Origin: BOG-908 sp964242035
Lineage (GTDB): Bacteria; Pseudomonadota; Alphaproteobacteria; Acetobacterales; Acetobacteraceae
Length of the DNA stretch: 14,953 nt
Assembly (NCBI GenBank): GCA_964242035.1
Contig: CAXTCL010000088.1
Location: forward strand, 1 to 14,953
Direction of reading: 5' to 3'
Positions 1 through 7,685 of the stretch are shown in pieces. A program made the position numbers and the translations under genes. Each line of letters opens with the position of its first letter. Positions within the stretch are counted from its first letter, which is position 1. The notes under the pieces are model-generated. The model had not been told where the DNA came from. It saw only the letters and a list, made by a program, of their open reading frames with translations, and did not search any database.

Positions 1-1829
<1,829 letters not shown>

Positions 1830-1839
1830 GCCGTGGGAG

Positions 1840-1881
1840 GCCCGTGGGAACCGGCAGAAATGGCGGATTTCCGGGCTTTTT
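1840..1881 (+). terminator. probable intrinsic terminator of lon
   Basis: Eleven bases after the lon stop, GCCCG (1840-1844) pairs with CGGGC (1872-1876). GGAA just inside the left arm can extend the stem by pairing with TTTC, with TG bulged out. The stem is followed directly by five T (1877-1881). A GC-rich stem plus a U-tract fits a Rho-independent terminator separating lon from hup. The loop is rather long (about 17 bases), which lowers confidence. Confidence 0.55.
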
Positions 1882-1882
1882 C

Positions 1883-1912
1883 TTGACCTGGGCCAGTCGT
1901 CACCCGTAGGGT
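1883..1912 (+). promoter_or_regulatory. candidate sigma-70 promoter for hup
   Basis: CTTGACC gives a -35 hexamer TTGACC (1883-1888). After an 18-base spacer comes TAGGGT (1907-1912), which keeps the first T, the A and the last T of the -10 consensus. This would start transcription near 1919, about 37 bases before the HU start codon. The -35 matches the CTTGAC preference of alphaproteobacterial housekeeping promoters well; the -10 is weak. It lies directly after the lon terminator. Confidence 0.45.
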
Positions 1913-1934
1913 TTGCGTCTGCGGGTGACGACTG
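1894..1934. repeat. 13-bp perfect inverted repeat upstream of hup
   Basis: CAGTCGTCACCCG (1894-1906) and CGGGTGACGACTG (1922-1934) are exact reverse complements separated by 15 bases. Outside them, GGG and CCC extend the pairing past one bulged C. The left arm fills the spacer of the candidate hup promoter, and the right arm lies just past the predicted transcription start. The arm centres are 28 bp apart. This could be a binding site for a dimeric regulator, or an RNA hairpin in transcripts reading through from lon. Confidence 0.6.
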
Positions 1935-1955
1935 CCCGAGCAAGGACCTTGACTG

Positions 1956-2303
1956 ATGAGCGATGCGCAAACCGGTGCTGCCGATATCGATCCGGCTACT
2001 ACGAAAGAGGTCAAGGTTTTCAACCGCCAGGAACTCGTCACGCAGGTGGCCGAAAAGACCGGGCTGCCGCGGGCGAAGGCGGTGGCTGCTGTCATGGCCG
2101 TCATCGAGTGTACGTCCGGCGCGTTGAAGGAGGGCAAGGAAGTACGCCTGATCGGCTTCGGGGCGTTCCAAGTCAGCGAACGCAAGGCCGGCAAGGGTCG
2201 CGATCCCCGGACCGGTGTGGAGATCGACATTCCGCAGAGCAAGTCCGTGCGATTCCGGGCAGGCAAGGTGCTGCGCGAGCTGGTTGCCGATACTGAGGTT
2301 TGA
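1956..2303 (+). CDS. hup: HU-family DNA-binding protein
   Basis: This is a histone-like HU protein of 115 residues, a small basic dimer that bends DNA and organises the nucleoid. From residue 21 it matches the usual HU fold: the helical dimerisation region (FNRQELVTQVAEKTGLPRAK), then the core GFGAFQV at about 68-74. The DNA-binding beta arm has RDPRTG in place of the common RNPxTG; the DNA-intercalating proline is kept. An arm-to-core strand and VRFRAGK follow. Most bacterial HU proteins have 90-95 residues, so the first 20 (acidic and Ala-rich) are an extension. The start looks firm: an in-frame TGA lies six bases upstream, AAGGA at 1942-1946 is a good ribosome binding site, and no other ATG or GTG occurs before the conserved part. 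It lies between lon and two tRNAs and probably has its own promoter. IHF is less likely, since the core follows HU. Confidence 0.93.
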   Translation: MSDAQTGAADIDPATTKEVKVFNRQELVTQVAEKTGLPRAKAVAAVMAVIECTSGALKEGKEVRLIGFGAFQVSERKAGKGRDPRTGVEIDIPQSKSVRFRAGKVLRELVADTEV

Positions 2304-2328
2304 TCTGTAGCGTCTCCTGGCTTAGCAC
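2300..2328 (+). promoter_or_regulatory. weak candidate promoter for the tRNA pair
   Basis: TTGATC (2300-2305) overlaps the hup stop codon and is followed after 17 bases by TAGCAC (2323-2328), placing a start just before the tRNA-Val 5' end. The match is partial, so the tRNAs may instead be co-transcribed with hup. No terminator is visible between hup and the tRNA. Confidence 0.25.
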
Positions 2329-2337
2329 CTGCGCGTA

Positions 2338-2412
2338 GGGCGGTTAGCTCAGAGGTAGAGCGGCTCGTTTACACCGAGTTGGCCGGCGGTTCGATCCCGT
2401 CACCGCCCACCA
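2338..2412 (+). tRNA. tRNA-Val (anticodon UAC)
   Basis: The cloverleaf is complete. The acceptor GGGCGGT (2338-2344) pairs with ACCGCCC (2402-2408). The D arm is GCTC/GAGC. The anticodon stem GCTCG/CGAGT encloses loop TTTACAC, with anticodon TAC at 2370-2372. The T arm is GGCGG-TTCGATC-CCGTC, which leaves one non-Watson-Crick pair. Discriminator A and CCA are encoded (2409-2412). It reads valine GUA/GUG codons and lies 34 bases after hup. Confidence 0.96.
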
Positions 2413-2424
2413 TTGACGTGGCCC

Positions 2425-2448
2425 GGCGCCGACCGTAGAAGCGGCGCC
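2425..2448 (+). repeat. 7-bp hairpin in the tRNA-Val/tRNA-Asp spacer
   Basis: GGCGCCG (2425-2431) pairs with CGGCGCC (2442-2448) around a 10-base loop. It fills the 48-base spacer between the two tRNAs. No T-run follows, so it is more likely a processing or spacer hairpin in a dicistronic tRNA transcript than a terminator. That role is inferred. Confidence 0.5.
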
Positions 2449-2460
2449 TGCTTGCAGAAA

Positions 2461-2537
<77 letters not shown>

Positions 2538-2546
2538 AGCGCTGAG

Positions 2547-2570
2547 GAAGGAAGCAAGGCCTTCTTCTTT
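2547..2570 (+). terminator. possible terminator after the tRNA pair
   Basis: GAAGG (2547-2551) can pair with CCTTC (2560-2564), followed by the pyrimidine run TTCTTT. The stem is short and the T-run is broken by a C, so termination is only possible. The same bases overlap a diverged inverted copy of the AT-rich repeat described at 2656. Confidence 0.3.
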
Positions 2571-2655
2571 GAAAAGAAACTTGTATCTCTCACGCTGGCA
2601 TTGAAGCGCGCTTAGACTCTGCCAGCACCATGATTGTCGCCTCCCGTGCAGGCGT

Positions 2656-2702
2656 GGGAAGCAAAAGTTTTTGGTCCTTTTTTTCAAAAAAGGACTGCTT
2701 GC
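2656..2702 (+). repeat. AT-rich hairpin repeat, copy 1 (upstream of nuoA)
   Basis: This 47-base element is nearly identical (44 of 48 aligned positions) to 14351-14398. Outer arms AAGCA (2659-2663) and TGCTT (2696-2700) pair. The inner arm GTCC plus Ts (from 2674) pairs with As plus GGAC (to 2695) around a tiny loop. It is strikingly T/A-rich in GC-rich surroundings. The T-run is inside the stem, not after it, so this is not a standard terminator. From memory, similar elements are scattered through Acetobacteraceae intergenic regions; this needs a genome search. Confidence 0.75.
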
Positions 2703-2731
2703 TTGGCTAGCCTGCCGCACCAGTCTAGTGT
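2703..2731 (+). promoter_or_regulatory. candidate promoter for the nuo operon
   Basis: TTGGCT (2703-2708) and TAGTGT (2726-2731) are separated by 17 bases. Four of six -35 positions match, and the -10 keeps the first T, the A and the last T. Transcription would start near 2738. The leader of about 38 bases could fold GTTGCGG (2738-2744) with CCGCCAC (2752-2758), apart from one mismatch, just before nuoA. This is the best candidate I see in 2538-2775, but it is weak. Confidence 0.35.
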
Positions 2732-2775
2732 CCGCATGTTGCGGTGCGGTGCCGCCACAAGCTGTCGGGAATGCC

Positions 2776-3141
2776 ATGCAGCCGATCCTCGCCAATTACT
2801 TCCCCATCCTCGTCTTCCTCGGCATCGCTGCGGGTATCGCCTCCGCCATGATCGGCGGCTCGCTGCTCTCGGCCAAGCAGAAGCCCTACGCGGAGAAGCT
2901 GTCCGCCTATGAATGCGGGTTCGAGCCGTTCGACGACGCGCGCCGGCAATTCGACGTACGGTTCTACCTGGTGGCCATCCTGTTCATCATCTTTGACCTG
3001 GAGGTGGCGTTCCTGTTCCCCTGGGCGGTCAGCCTTGCGCATATCGGGATGCTGGGTTTCTGGTCGATGATCGGGTTCCTTGCCGTTCTCACCGTGGGCT
3101 TTATCTACGAGTGGCGCCGAGGCGCGCTGGAGTGGGAGTAG
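2776..3141 (+). CDS. nuoA: NADH-quinone oxidoreductase subunit A
   Basis: NuoA (ND3-like) is a small membrane subunit of complex I at the junction between the peripheral and membrane arms, helping shape the quinone channel. The 121-residue product has three hydrophobic helices (about 8-32, 60-85 and 90-113 by eye). Between the first two lies the conserved loop with YECGFEPFDDARRQFDVRFY; its Cys is the one that is redox- or conformation-sensitive in homologues. The C-terminus GALEWE is typical. I start at ATG 2776 because homologues begin this close to the first helix. The frame remains open upstream, but that part translates repeat DNA. It is the first gene of the operon, four bases before nuoB. 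Confidence 0.96.
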   Translation: MQPILANYFPILVFLGIAAGIASAMIGGSLLSAKQKPYAEKLSAYECGFEPFDDARRQFDVRFYLVAILFIIFDLEVAFLFPWAVSLAHIGMLGFWSMIGFLAVLTVGFIYEWRRGALEWE

Positions 3142-3145
3142 CCTG

Positions 3146-3721
3146 ATGAGTGTGACCGCAACCGACCTGGCGACAGGCGAGCAGATCGCCTGGAACCGCG
3201 ACTCGCTGCCGCCGGGCGAGGCGCAGGATGCTGTAGTGCGCGGGATCACGGGTGAGATCACCGACAAGGGATTCGTGGTCGCCAATCTGGACAAGCTGAT
3301 CAATTGGGGTCGCACTGGCAGCCTGTGGCCGATGACGTTCGGCCTGGCGTGCTGCGCCGTAGAGATGATCCACGCCTACATGCCGCGCTACGACCTTGAC
3401 CGGTTCGGCATCTTTCCGCGCGGCTCGCCGCGTCAGAGCGACGTGATGATCGTGGCCGGCACGCTGACCAACAAGATGGCGCCGGCGTTGCGGCGGGTAT
3501 ACGACCAGATGCCGGAGCCGCGCTGGGTGATCAGCATGGGAAGCTGTGCGAATGGCGGCGGCTATTATCACTACTCATATTCGGTGGTGCGTGGCTGCGA
3601 TAGGATCGTGCCGGTCGACGTGTACGTGCCCGGCTGCCCGCCCACGGCCGAGGCGCTGGTTTACGGCATAATGCAGCTGCAGAAGAAGATACGCCGTACG
3701 GGGACGATATTGCGTGGCTGA
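3146..3721 (+). CDS. nuoB: NADH-quinone oxidoreductase subunit B
   Basis: NuoB (PSST) is the peripheral-arm subunit that binds cluster N2, the last [4Fe-4S] centre, which reduces quinone. The protein has 191 residues. The N2 ligands are visible as Cys69-Cys70 (GLACCAVEM), Cys134 (MGSCANGGG) and Cys164 (VPGCPPTAEA). The first 40 or so residues are a variable N-terminal stretch. ATG 3146 is chosen because GGGAG (3134-3138) is well placed upstream and the reading frame further upstream runs through nuoA. Its GTG-started neighbour nuoC overlaps its last eight bases, suggesting translational coupling. Length and motifs are normal for alphaproteobacteria. Confidence 0.98.
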   Translation: MSVTATDLATGEQIAWNRDSLPPGEAQDAVVRGITGEITDKGFVVANLDKLINWGRTGSLWPMTFGLACCAVEMIHAYMPRYDLDRFGIFPRGSPRQSDVMIVAGTLTNKMAPALRRVYDQMPEPRWVISMGSCANGGGYYHYSYSVVRGCDRIVPVDVYVPGCPPTAEALVYGIMQLQKKIRRTGTILRG

Positions 3722-4382
3722 GGCGATTGTTCCTGCCGGCGGTGGCGTCTCTGCACTGGCGATGTCAATGAGCACGGGTGTGGCGGGCGTGTCGCGTGCC
3801 GGCATGGAAGGCGGCGAGCTGGTGGCGCATGTGGCGCGCGACGAACTGCTCGGCGTGATGACCCTGCTGCGCGACGATCCGCGTTTCCTGTGCGAGCAGA
3901 TGGTGGATCTGTGCGGCGTGGATTTCCCGCAGCGGGCCGAGCGGTTCGACGTCGTTTATAACCTGCTGAGCGTGTCGTTGAACCACCGCATACGGGTGAT
4001 CGTGACGACAGACGAGACGAATCCCGTGCCGTCGGTGTCCAACATCTGGCCGTGCGCCACCTGGTGGGAGCGCGAGTGCTGGGATTTGTTCGGCGTGTTG
4101 TTTGCCGGATTGGCAGACCACCGCAGGATCTTGACCGATTACGGCTTCGAGGGGCATCCGCTGCGCAAGGACTTTCCGCTGACCGGTTATGTGGAAGTGC
4201 ATTTCGACGAGGACCGCAAGGAAGTGGTCTACGAGCCGGTGAAGCTGACGCAGGACTTCCGTGATTTCCGCTTCCTCTCGCCCTGGGAGGGCATGACGAC
4301 CTTGCCCGGTGACGAAAAGGCCCATCTGACAAGGCAGGCTTTGGCGAACGGTATGCCGCCTGGCGAGGTGACGAAGTCATGA
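3714..4382 (+). CDS. nuoC: NADH-quinone oxidoreductase subunit C
   Basis: NuoC (30-kDa subunit) has no cofactor and packs against NuoD and NuoI in the connecting arm of complex I. The protein has 222 residues. From about residue 34 it follows the family: GELVAHVARDELL, LRDDPRF, VDLCGVDFP, then the signature ERECWDLFG (119-127) followed by DHRRILTDYGFEGHPLRKDFP. The first 33 residues are Ala/Gly/Ser/Met-rich and do not resemble the usual N-terminus. The start is GTG 3714, overlapping nuoB by 8 bases; an in-frame ATG at 3762 is an alternative that would still keep the conserved core. The end overlaps nuoD by four bases (ATGA). C and D are separate genes here, unlike the fused nuoCD of E. coli. 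Confidence 0.95.
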   Translation: MAEAIVPAGGGVSALAMSMSTGVAGVSRAGMEGGELVAHVARDELLGVMTLLRDDPRFLCEQMVDLCGVDFPQRAERFDVVYNLLSVSLNHRIRVIVTTDETNPVPSVSNIWPCATWWERECWDLFGVLFAGLADHRRILTDYGFEGHPLRKDFPLTGYVEVHFDEDRKEVVYEPVKLTQDFRDFRFLSPWEGMTTLPGDEKAHLTRQALANGMPPGEVTKS

Positions 4383-5632
4383 GCAATATACTCGAAGACA
4401 TCGAGCGGCATCACAGCACGCCGGTGCCGGCCGACCAGGCCGTGGCGAGCACGTCCAAGACGGTGCAGATCGACAGCCACGCGATCAATTTCGGCCCGCA
4501 GCATCCGGCCGCGCACGGTGTTTTGCGCCTGGTGCTGGAGATGGATGGCGAGGTGGTCGATCGCGCGGACCCGCATGTGGGGCTGCTGCACCGTGGCACG
4601 GAGAAGCTGATAGAAAGCCGCACGTATGTGCAGAACGTGCCGTATTTCGACAGGCTCGACTACGTCTCGCCTATGTGCATGGAGCACGCCTTCGTGCTGG
4701 CGACGGAAAAGCTGCTGTCCATACAGGCGCCGGAGCGTGCGCTGTGGATACGCACGATGTTCGACGAGATCACGCGCATCCTCAACCATTTGCTGAACCT
4801 CACCTCGTTCGCGTTGGACGTGGGTGCGTTGACGCCGCCGCTCTGGGGTTACGAAGAGCGCGAGAAGCTGATGGAGTTCTACGAGGCTGCCTCCGGCGCG
4901 CGGCTGCATGCGAACTACTACCGGCCAGGTGGTGTGAACAAGGATTTGCCCGCGGGGCTGACCGACAAGATATGGGCATGGTCCGAGCAATACCCGAAGT
5001 TCATCGACGATCTGTGGAACCTGCTGACCGATAACCGTATCTGGAAGCAGCGCACGGTCGATATCGGCGTGATGTCCGCCGAGCAGGCGCTGGCCTGGGG
5101 TTTCACCGGGCCGAATTTACGCGCCAGCGGTGTGCCTTGGGACCTACGGAAGTCGCAGCCTTACGCGATGTACAAGCACGTGCAGTTCGACGTGCCGATC
5201 GCGCGCAACGGCGATTGCTATGACCGCTATCTGGTACGCATGGTGGAGATGCGCGAGAGCGTGAAGATCATCAGGCAGTGCATCGAGAACATGAAGCCCG
5301 GCCCTGTGAAGATACAGGACAGGAAGTTTACGGCACCGCGGCGGGAGGAGATGAAGCGCTCGATGGAGGCGCTGATACACCACTTCAAGCTGTACACCGA
5401 AGGCTTCCACGTGCCGGCGGGTGCGACCTACACGGCGATCGAGAGTCCCAAGGGGGAGTTCGGCGTGTATCTCGTCTCCGATGGCACCAACAAGCCGTAT
5501 CGCTGCAAGATACGGCCGACAGGGTTCTCCCATCTGCAGGCGGTGGAAGTGATGAGCAAGGGACACATGCTGGCAGATGCGGTAGCGGTGATCGGGTCGA
5601 TCGACCTGGTGTTCGGCGAGGTCGATCGCTGA
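4379..5632 (+). CDS. nuoD: NADH-quinone oxidoreductase subunit D
   Basis: NuoD (49-kDa subunit) is related to the large subunit of [NiFe] hydrogenases. It builds the quinone-reducing pocket together with NuoB. The protein has 417 residues. The signature FGPQHPAAHGVLRL begins at residue 38 and HVGLLHRGTEKL at 66. His46 and Tyr95 (DRLDY) correspond, by motif alignment, to the quinone-headgroup ligands His38 and Tyr87 of Thermus Nqo4. The C-terminus ends in VFGEVDR, as expected for the family, with the conserved DxxxxxGSxDxVFGExDR pattern. The ATGA overlap with nuoC and TGATG junction with nuoE indicate coupled translation. Ile codons are unusual: about eight of 23 are ATA, mostly before a codon starting with C. 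Confidence 0.98.
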   Translation: MSNILEDIERHHSTPVPADQAVASTSKTVQIDSHAINFGPQHPAAHGVLRLVLEMDGEVVDRADPHVGLLHRGTEKLIESRTYVQNVPYFDRLDYVSPMCMEHAFVLATEKLLSIQAPERALWIRTMFDEITRILNHLLNLTSFALDVGALTPPLWGYEEREKLMEFYEAASGARLHANYYRPGGVNKDLPAGLTDKIWAWSEQYPKFIDDLWNLLTDNRIWKQRTVDIGVMSAEQALAWGFTGPNLRASGVPWDLRKSQPYAMYKHVQFDVPIARNGDCYDRYLVRMVEMRESVKIIRQCIENMKPGPVKIQDRKFTAPRREEMKRSMEALIHHFKLYTEGFHVPAGATYTAIESPKGEFGVYLVSDGTNKPYRCKIRPTGFSHLQAVEVMSKGHMLADAVAVIGSIDLVFGEVDR

Positions 5633-6306
5633 TGTCCGTGTCCCATCCCGGTGCATTTTCGGCGGAGAATGTTGGCGACGGTTCGACGGCGGCGCATAAC
5701 CGCGTGGAGCCCAAGCATTTCGCGTTTGATGCGGAGAGCGAAGCGGAGATCGGCCGCATTATCGCCAAGTATCCGGAAGGCAAGCAGGCCAGCGGCGTGC
5801 TGCCGCTGCTGTATCTGGTGCAGGACCAGATGCGCCGGCAGACGGCGAGCGCCTGGGTGCCGCGCGTGGCGATGGATGTGGTGGCTGTGCGGCTCGGCAT
5901 GCCTCCCATACGCGTCTACGAGGTCGCCACGTTCTACCTGATGTTCAACACGACGCCTGTCGGCAAATACCATCTGCAACTGTGCACGACGACTCCGTGC
6001 TGGCTGCGCGGGTCAGACGATGTGGTTGCCGCCTGCCGCAAGGTGACGGGCATCAAGGGCTGGCACGAGACGAGCGAGGACGGGCTGTTCACCATGAGCG
6101 AGGTGGAGTGCCTGGGCGGTTGCGTGAACGCGCCAATCTTGCAGATCAGCAACGACTTCTACGAGGACATGGACGGACCGATTACGGAACGCCTGTTGCA
6201 GGGCCTCAAGGATGGCGGAGCGCTTCCGCAGCCCGGTTCGATGATCGGCCGGTTGACTTCCGCCCCGCAAGGCGGCCCCACCACCCTGCTTACGGTTACG
6301 GAGTAG
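5632..6306 (+). CDS. nuoE: NADH-quinone oxidoreductase subunit E
   Basis: NuoE (24-kDa subunit) has a thioredoxin-like fold carrying the [2Fe-2S] cluster N1a beside the FMN site of NuoF. The protein has 224 residues. The cluster ligands are Cys118 and Cys123 (CTTTPC) and Cys160 and Cys164 (CLGGC). Conserved VYEVATFY lies near 95-102. A variable stretch of about 28 residues precedes the conserved core (FAFD), and the C-terminal part after about 200 is a Pro/Gly-rich tail. ATG 5632 shares one base with the nuoD stop (TGATG). The frame continues open upstream inside nuoD, but only because of codon bias. nuoF follows after three bases. Confidence 0.97.
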   Translation: MSVSHPGAFSAENVGDGSTAAHNRVEPKHFAFDAESEAEIGRIIAKYPEGKQASGVLPLLYLVQDQMRRQTASAWVPRVAMDVVAVRLGMPPIRVYEVATFYLMFNTTPVGKYHLQLCTTTPCWLRGSDDVVAACRKVTGIKGWHETSEDGLFTMSEVECLGGCVNAPILQISNDFYEDMDGPITERLLQGLKDGGALPQPGSMIGRLTSAPQGGPTTLLTVTE

Positions 6307-6309
6307 CCC

Positions 6310-7623
6310 GTGCTGCACGACCGCGATCGCATTTTTACCAACCTCTACGGCCAGCACGATTGGCGCCTGGCTGGCGCGCGTGCGCGCGGCGACTGGGATG
6401 GCACGGCGGAAATCCTGCTGCGCGGGCGCGAGGCGATCGTCGACGAGATGAAGGCGTCCGGCCTGCGCGGCCGTGGCGGTGCCGGTTTTCCGACCGGCAT
6501 GAAGTGGTCGTTCATGCCGAAAATTTCCGACGGCCGGCCGGCGTATCTGGTGATCAACGCCGACGAGAGCGAGCCTGGCACGTGCAAGGATCGCGACATC
6601 ATGCGGCACGATCCGCACAAGCTGATCGAGGGCGCGTTGATCGCCTCTTTTGCGATGGGCGCGCATGCCTGCTACATCTACATACGCGGCGAATACTACA
6701 ACGAAGCGTTGAACCTGCAGGCGGCGATCGACGAGGCGTATGAGGCCGGGCTGATTGGCACGAATGCGTGCGGCTCCGGCTGGGATTTCGAGCTGTACCT
6801 GCACCGTGGAGCTGGCGCTTATATCTGCGGTGAAGAGACCGCGCTGCTCGAGTCGCTGGAGGGCAAGAAGGGGATGCCGCGGCTGAAGCCGCCGTTCCCT
6901 GCCGCGGTCGGCTTGTATGGCTGCCCTACGACGGTAAATAATGTCGAGACGATCGCGGTGGCGCCGACGATCCTGCGTCGCGGGGCGGCGTGGTTCTCCG
7001 CGTTGGGGCGGCCAAAGAATGCGGGCACCAAGGTGTTCTGCATCTCCGGTCACGTGAACAAGCCGTGCAACGTAGAGGAGGAGCTTGGCATTCCACTGCG
7101 TGAGCTGATCGACAAATACGCGGGCGGCGTGCGTGGCGGGTGGGATAATCTGCTGGCGGTGATACCTGGCGGATCGAGCGTTCCGTTGATGCCGAAGGCG
7201 ACGTGCGACACCATCCTGATGGATTTCGACAGCCTGCGCGATGTGAAGTCGGGCCTCGGCACGGCGGCGGTGATCGTCATGGACAAATCCACCGATGTGA
7301 TCAGGGCAATTGCCCGGCTTGCCAAGTTTTACAAGCATGAGAGTTGCGGGCAGTGCACGCCGTGCCGCGAAGGCACGGGCTGGATGATGCGCGTGATGAA
7401 CCGGCTGGTGGAGGGCCGCGCGGAAGTGGCCGAGATCGACATGCTGGAGCAGGTGACGCGGCAGATCGAGGGGCACACGATCTGTGCGCTGGGCGACGCG
7501 GCAGCGTGGCCGATACAAGGCCTGATACGGCATTTCCGTCCGGTAATGGAAGACCGCATTGCGTCCTATCGCGCCGGCCCGCGCGTGGTTACACCCGTGA
7601 ACTTGCCGCTCGCCGCTGAATAA
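6310..7623 (+). CDS. nuoF: NADH-quinone oxidoreductase subunit F
   Basis: NuoF (51-kDa subunit) binds NADH and FMN and holds [4Fe-4S] cluster N3; it is the electron entry point of complex I. The protein has 437 residues. The FMN/NADH region includes GLRGRGGAGFPTG (51-63) and GAGAYICGEETALLESLEG (167-185). Cluster N3 ligands are Cys346, Cys349, Cys352 (ESCGQCTPCREG) and Cys392 (HTICALGD). The start is GTG 6310: GGAG at 6300-6303 is well spaced, and the protein then begins LHDRDRIFTNLYG, which is typical for the family. No in-frame ATG precedes the conserved part. It ends in TAA at 7621. Unlike its other neighbours it is separated from nuoG by 62 bases of hairpin-forming DNA. Confidence 0.98.
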   Translation: MLHDRDRIFTNLYGQHDWRLAGARARGDWDGTAEILLRGREAIVDEMKASGLRGRGGAGFPTGMKWSFMPKISDGRPAYLVINADESEPGTCKDRDIMRHDPHKLIEGALIASFAMGAHACYIYIRGEYYNEALNLQAAIDEAYEAGLIGTNACGSGWDFELYLHRGAGAYICGEETALLESLEGKKGMPRLKPPFPAAVGLYGCPTTVNNVETIAVAPTILRRGAAWFSALGRPKNAGTKVFCISGHVNKPCNVEEELGIPLRELIDKYAGGVRGGWDNLLAVIPGGSSVPLMPKATCDTILMDFDSLRDVKSGLGTAAVIVMDKSTDVIRAIARLAKFYKHESCGQCTPCREGTGWMMRVMNRLVEGRAEVAEIDMLEQVTRQIEGHTICALGDAAAWPIQGLIRHFRPVMEDRIASYRAGPRVVTPVNLPLAAE

Positions 7624-7630
7624 ATGGGGT

Positions 7631-7677
7631 CTGGGGCCGACTGGCCCCAGCGGGTCCAGGGCAGAGCCCTGGCCTTT
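7631..7677 (+). repeat. double GC hairpin in the nuoF-nuoG spacer
   Basis: CTGGGGCC and GGCCCCAG (7631-7650) form an 8-bp stem with loop GACT. Five bases later CCAGGGC and GCCCTGG (7656-7672) form a 7-bp stem with loop AGA, followed by CCTTTCTT. Together they nearly fill the 62-base gap between nuoF and nuoG. I recall this kind of element as a common intergenic repeat in Acetobacteraceae; a genome search would settle it. The second hairpin resembles a weak terminator or attenuator, but the T-run is interrupted. Confidence 0.7.
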
Positions 7678-7685
7678 CTTGGGAC

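Noticed and set aside
2590..2620. Sigma-54-like promoter around CTGGCATTGAAGCGCGC
   Set aside because: The spacing between the GG and GC elements is wrong by one base and the rest of the consensus is absent.
2656..2702. Rho-independent terminator at the AT-rich hairpin
   Set aside because: The T-run is within the stem and is not followed by a U-tract outside a GC-rich stem, so it lacks the canonical layout.
2671..2775. A 35-residue N-terminal extension of NuoA that looks like a signal peptide or lipoprotein leader
   Set aside because: It starts at TTG and translates the AT-rich hairpin repeat; NuoA homologues start near the ATG at 2776. The resemblance is chance.
5278..5631. In-frame open extension upstream of nuoE reaching into nuoD
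   Set aside because: It overlaps conserved nuoD in another frame and has no family resemblance; the ATG at 5632 in the TGATG junction is the expected start.
6013..7533. A 506-codon open frame on the minus strand opposite nuoE and nuoF
   Set aside because: It is a shadow of the GC-rich codon pattern of real genes with all complex I motifs on the plus strand. Its translation is Arg/His-rich with no recognisable domain.
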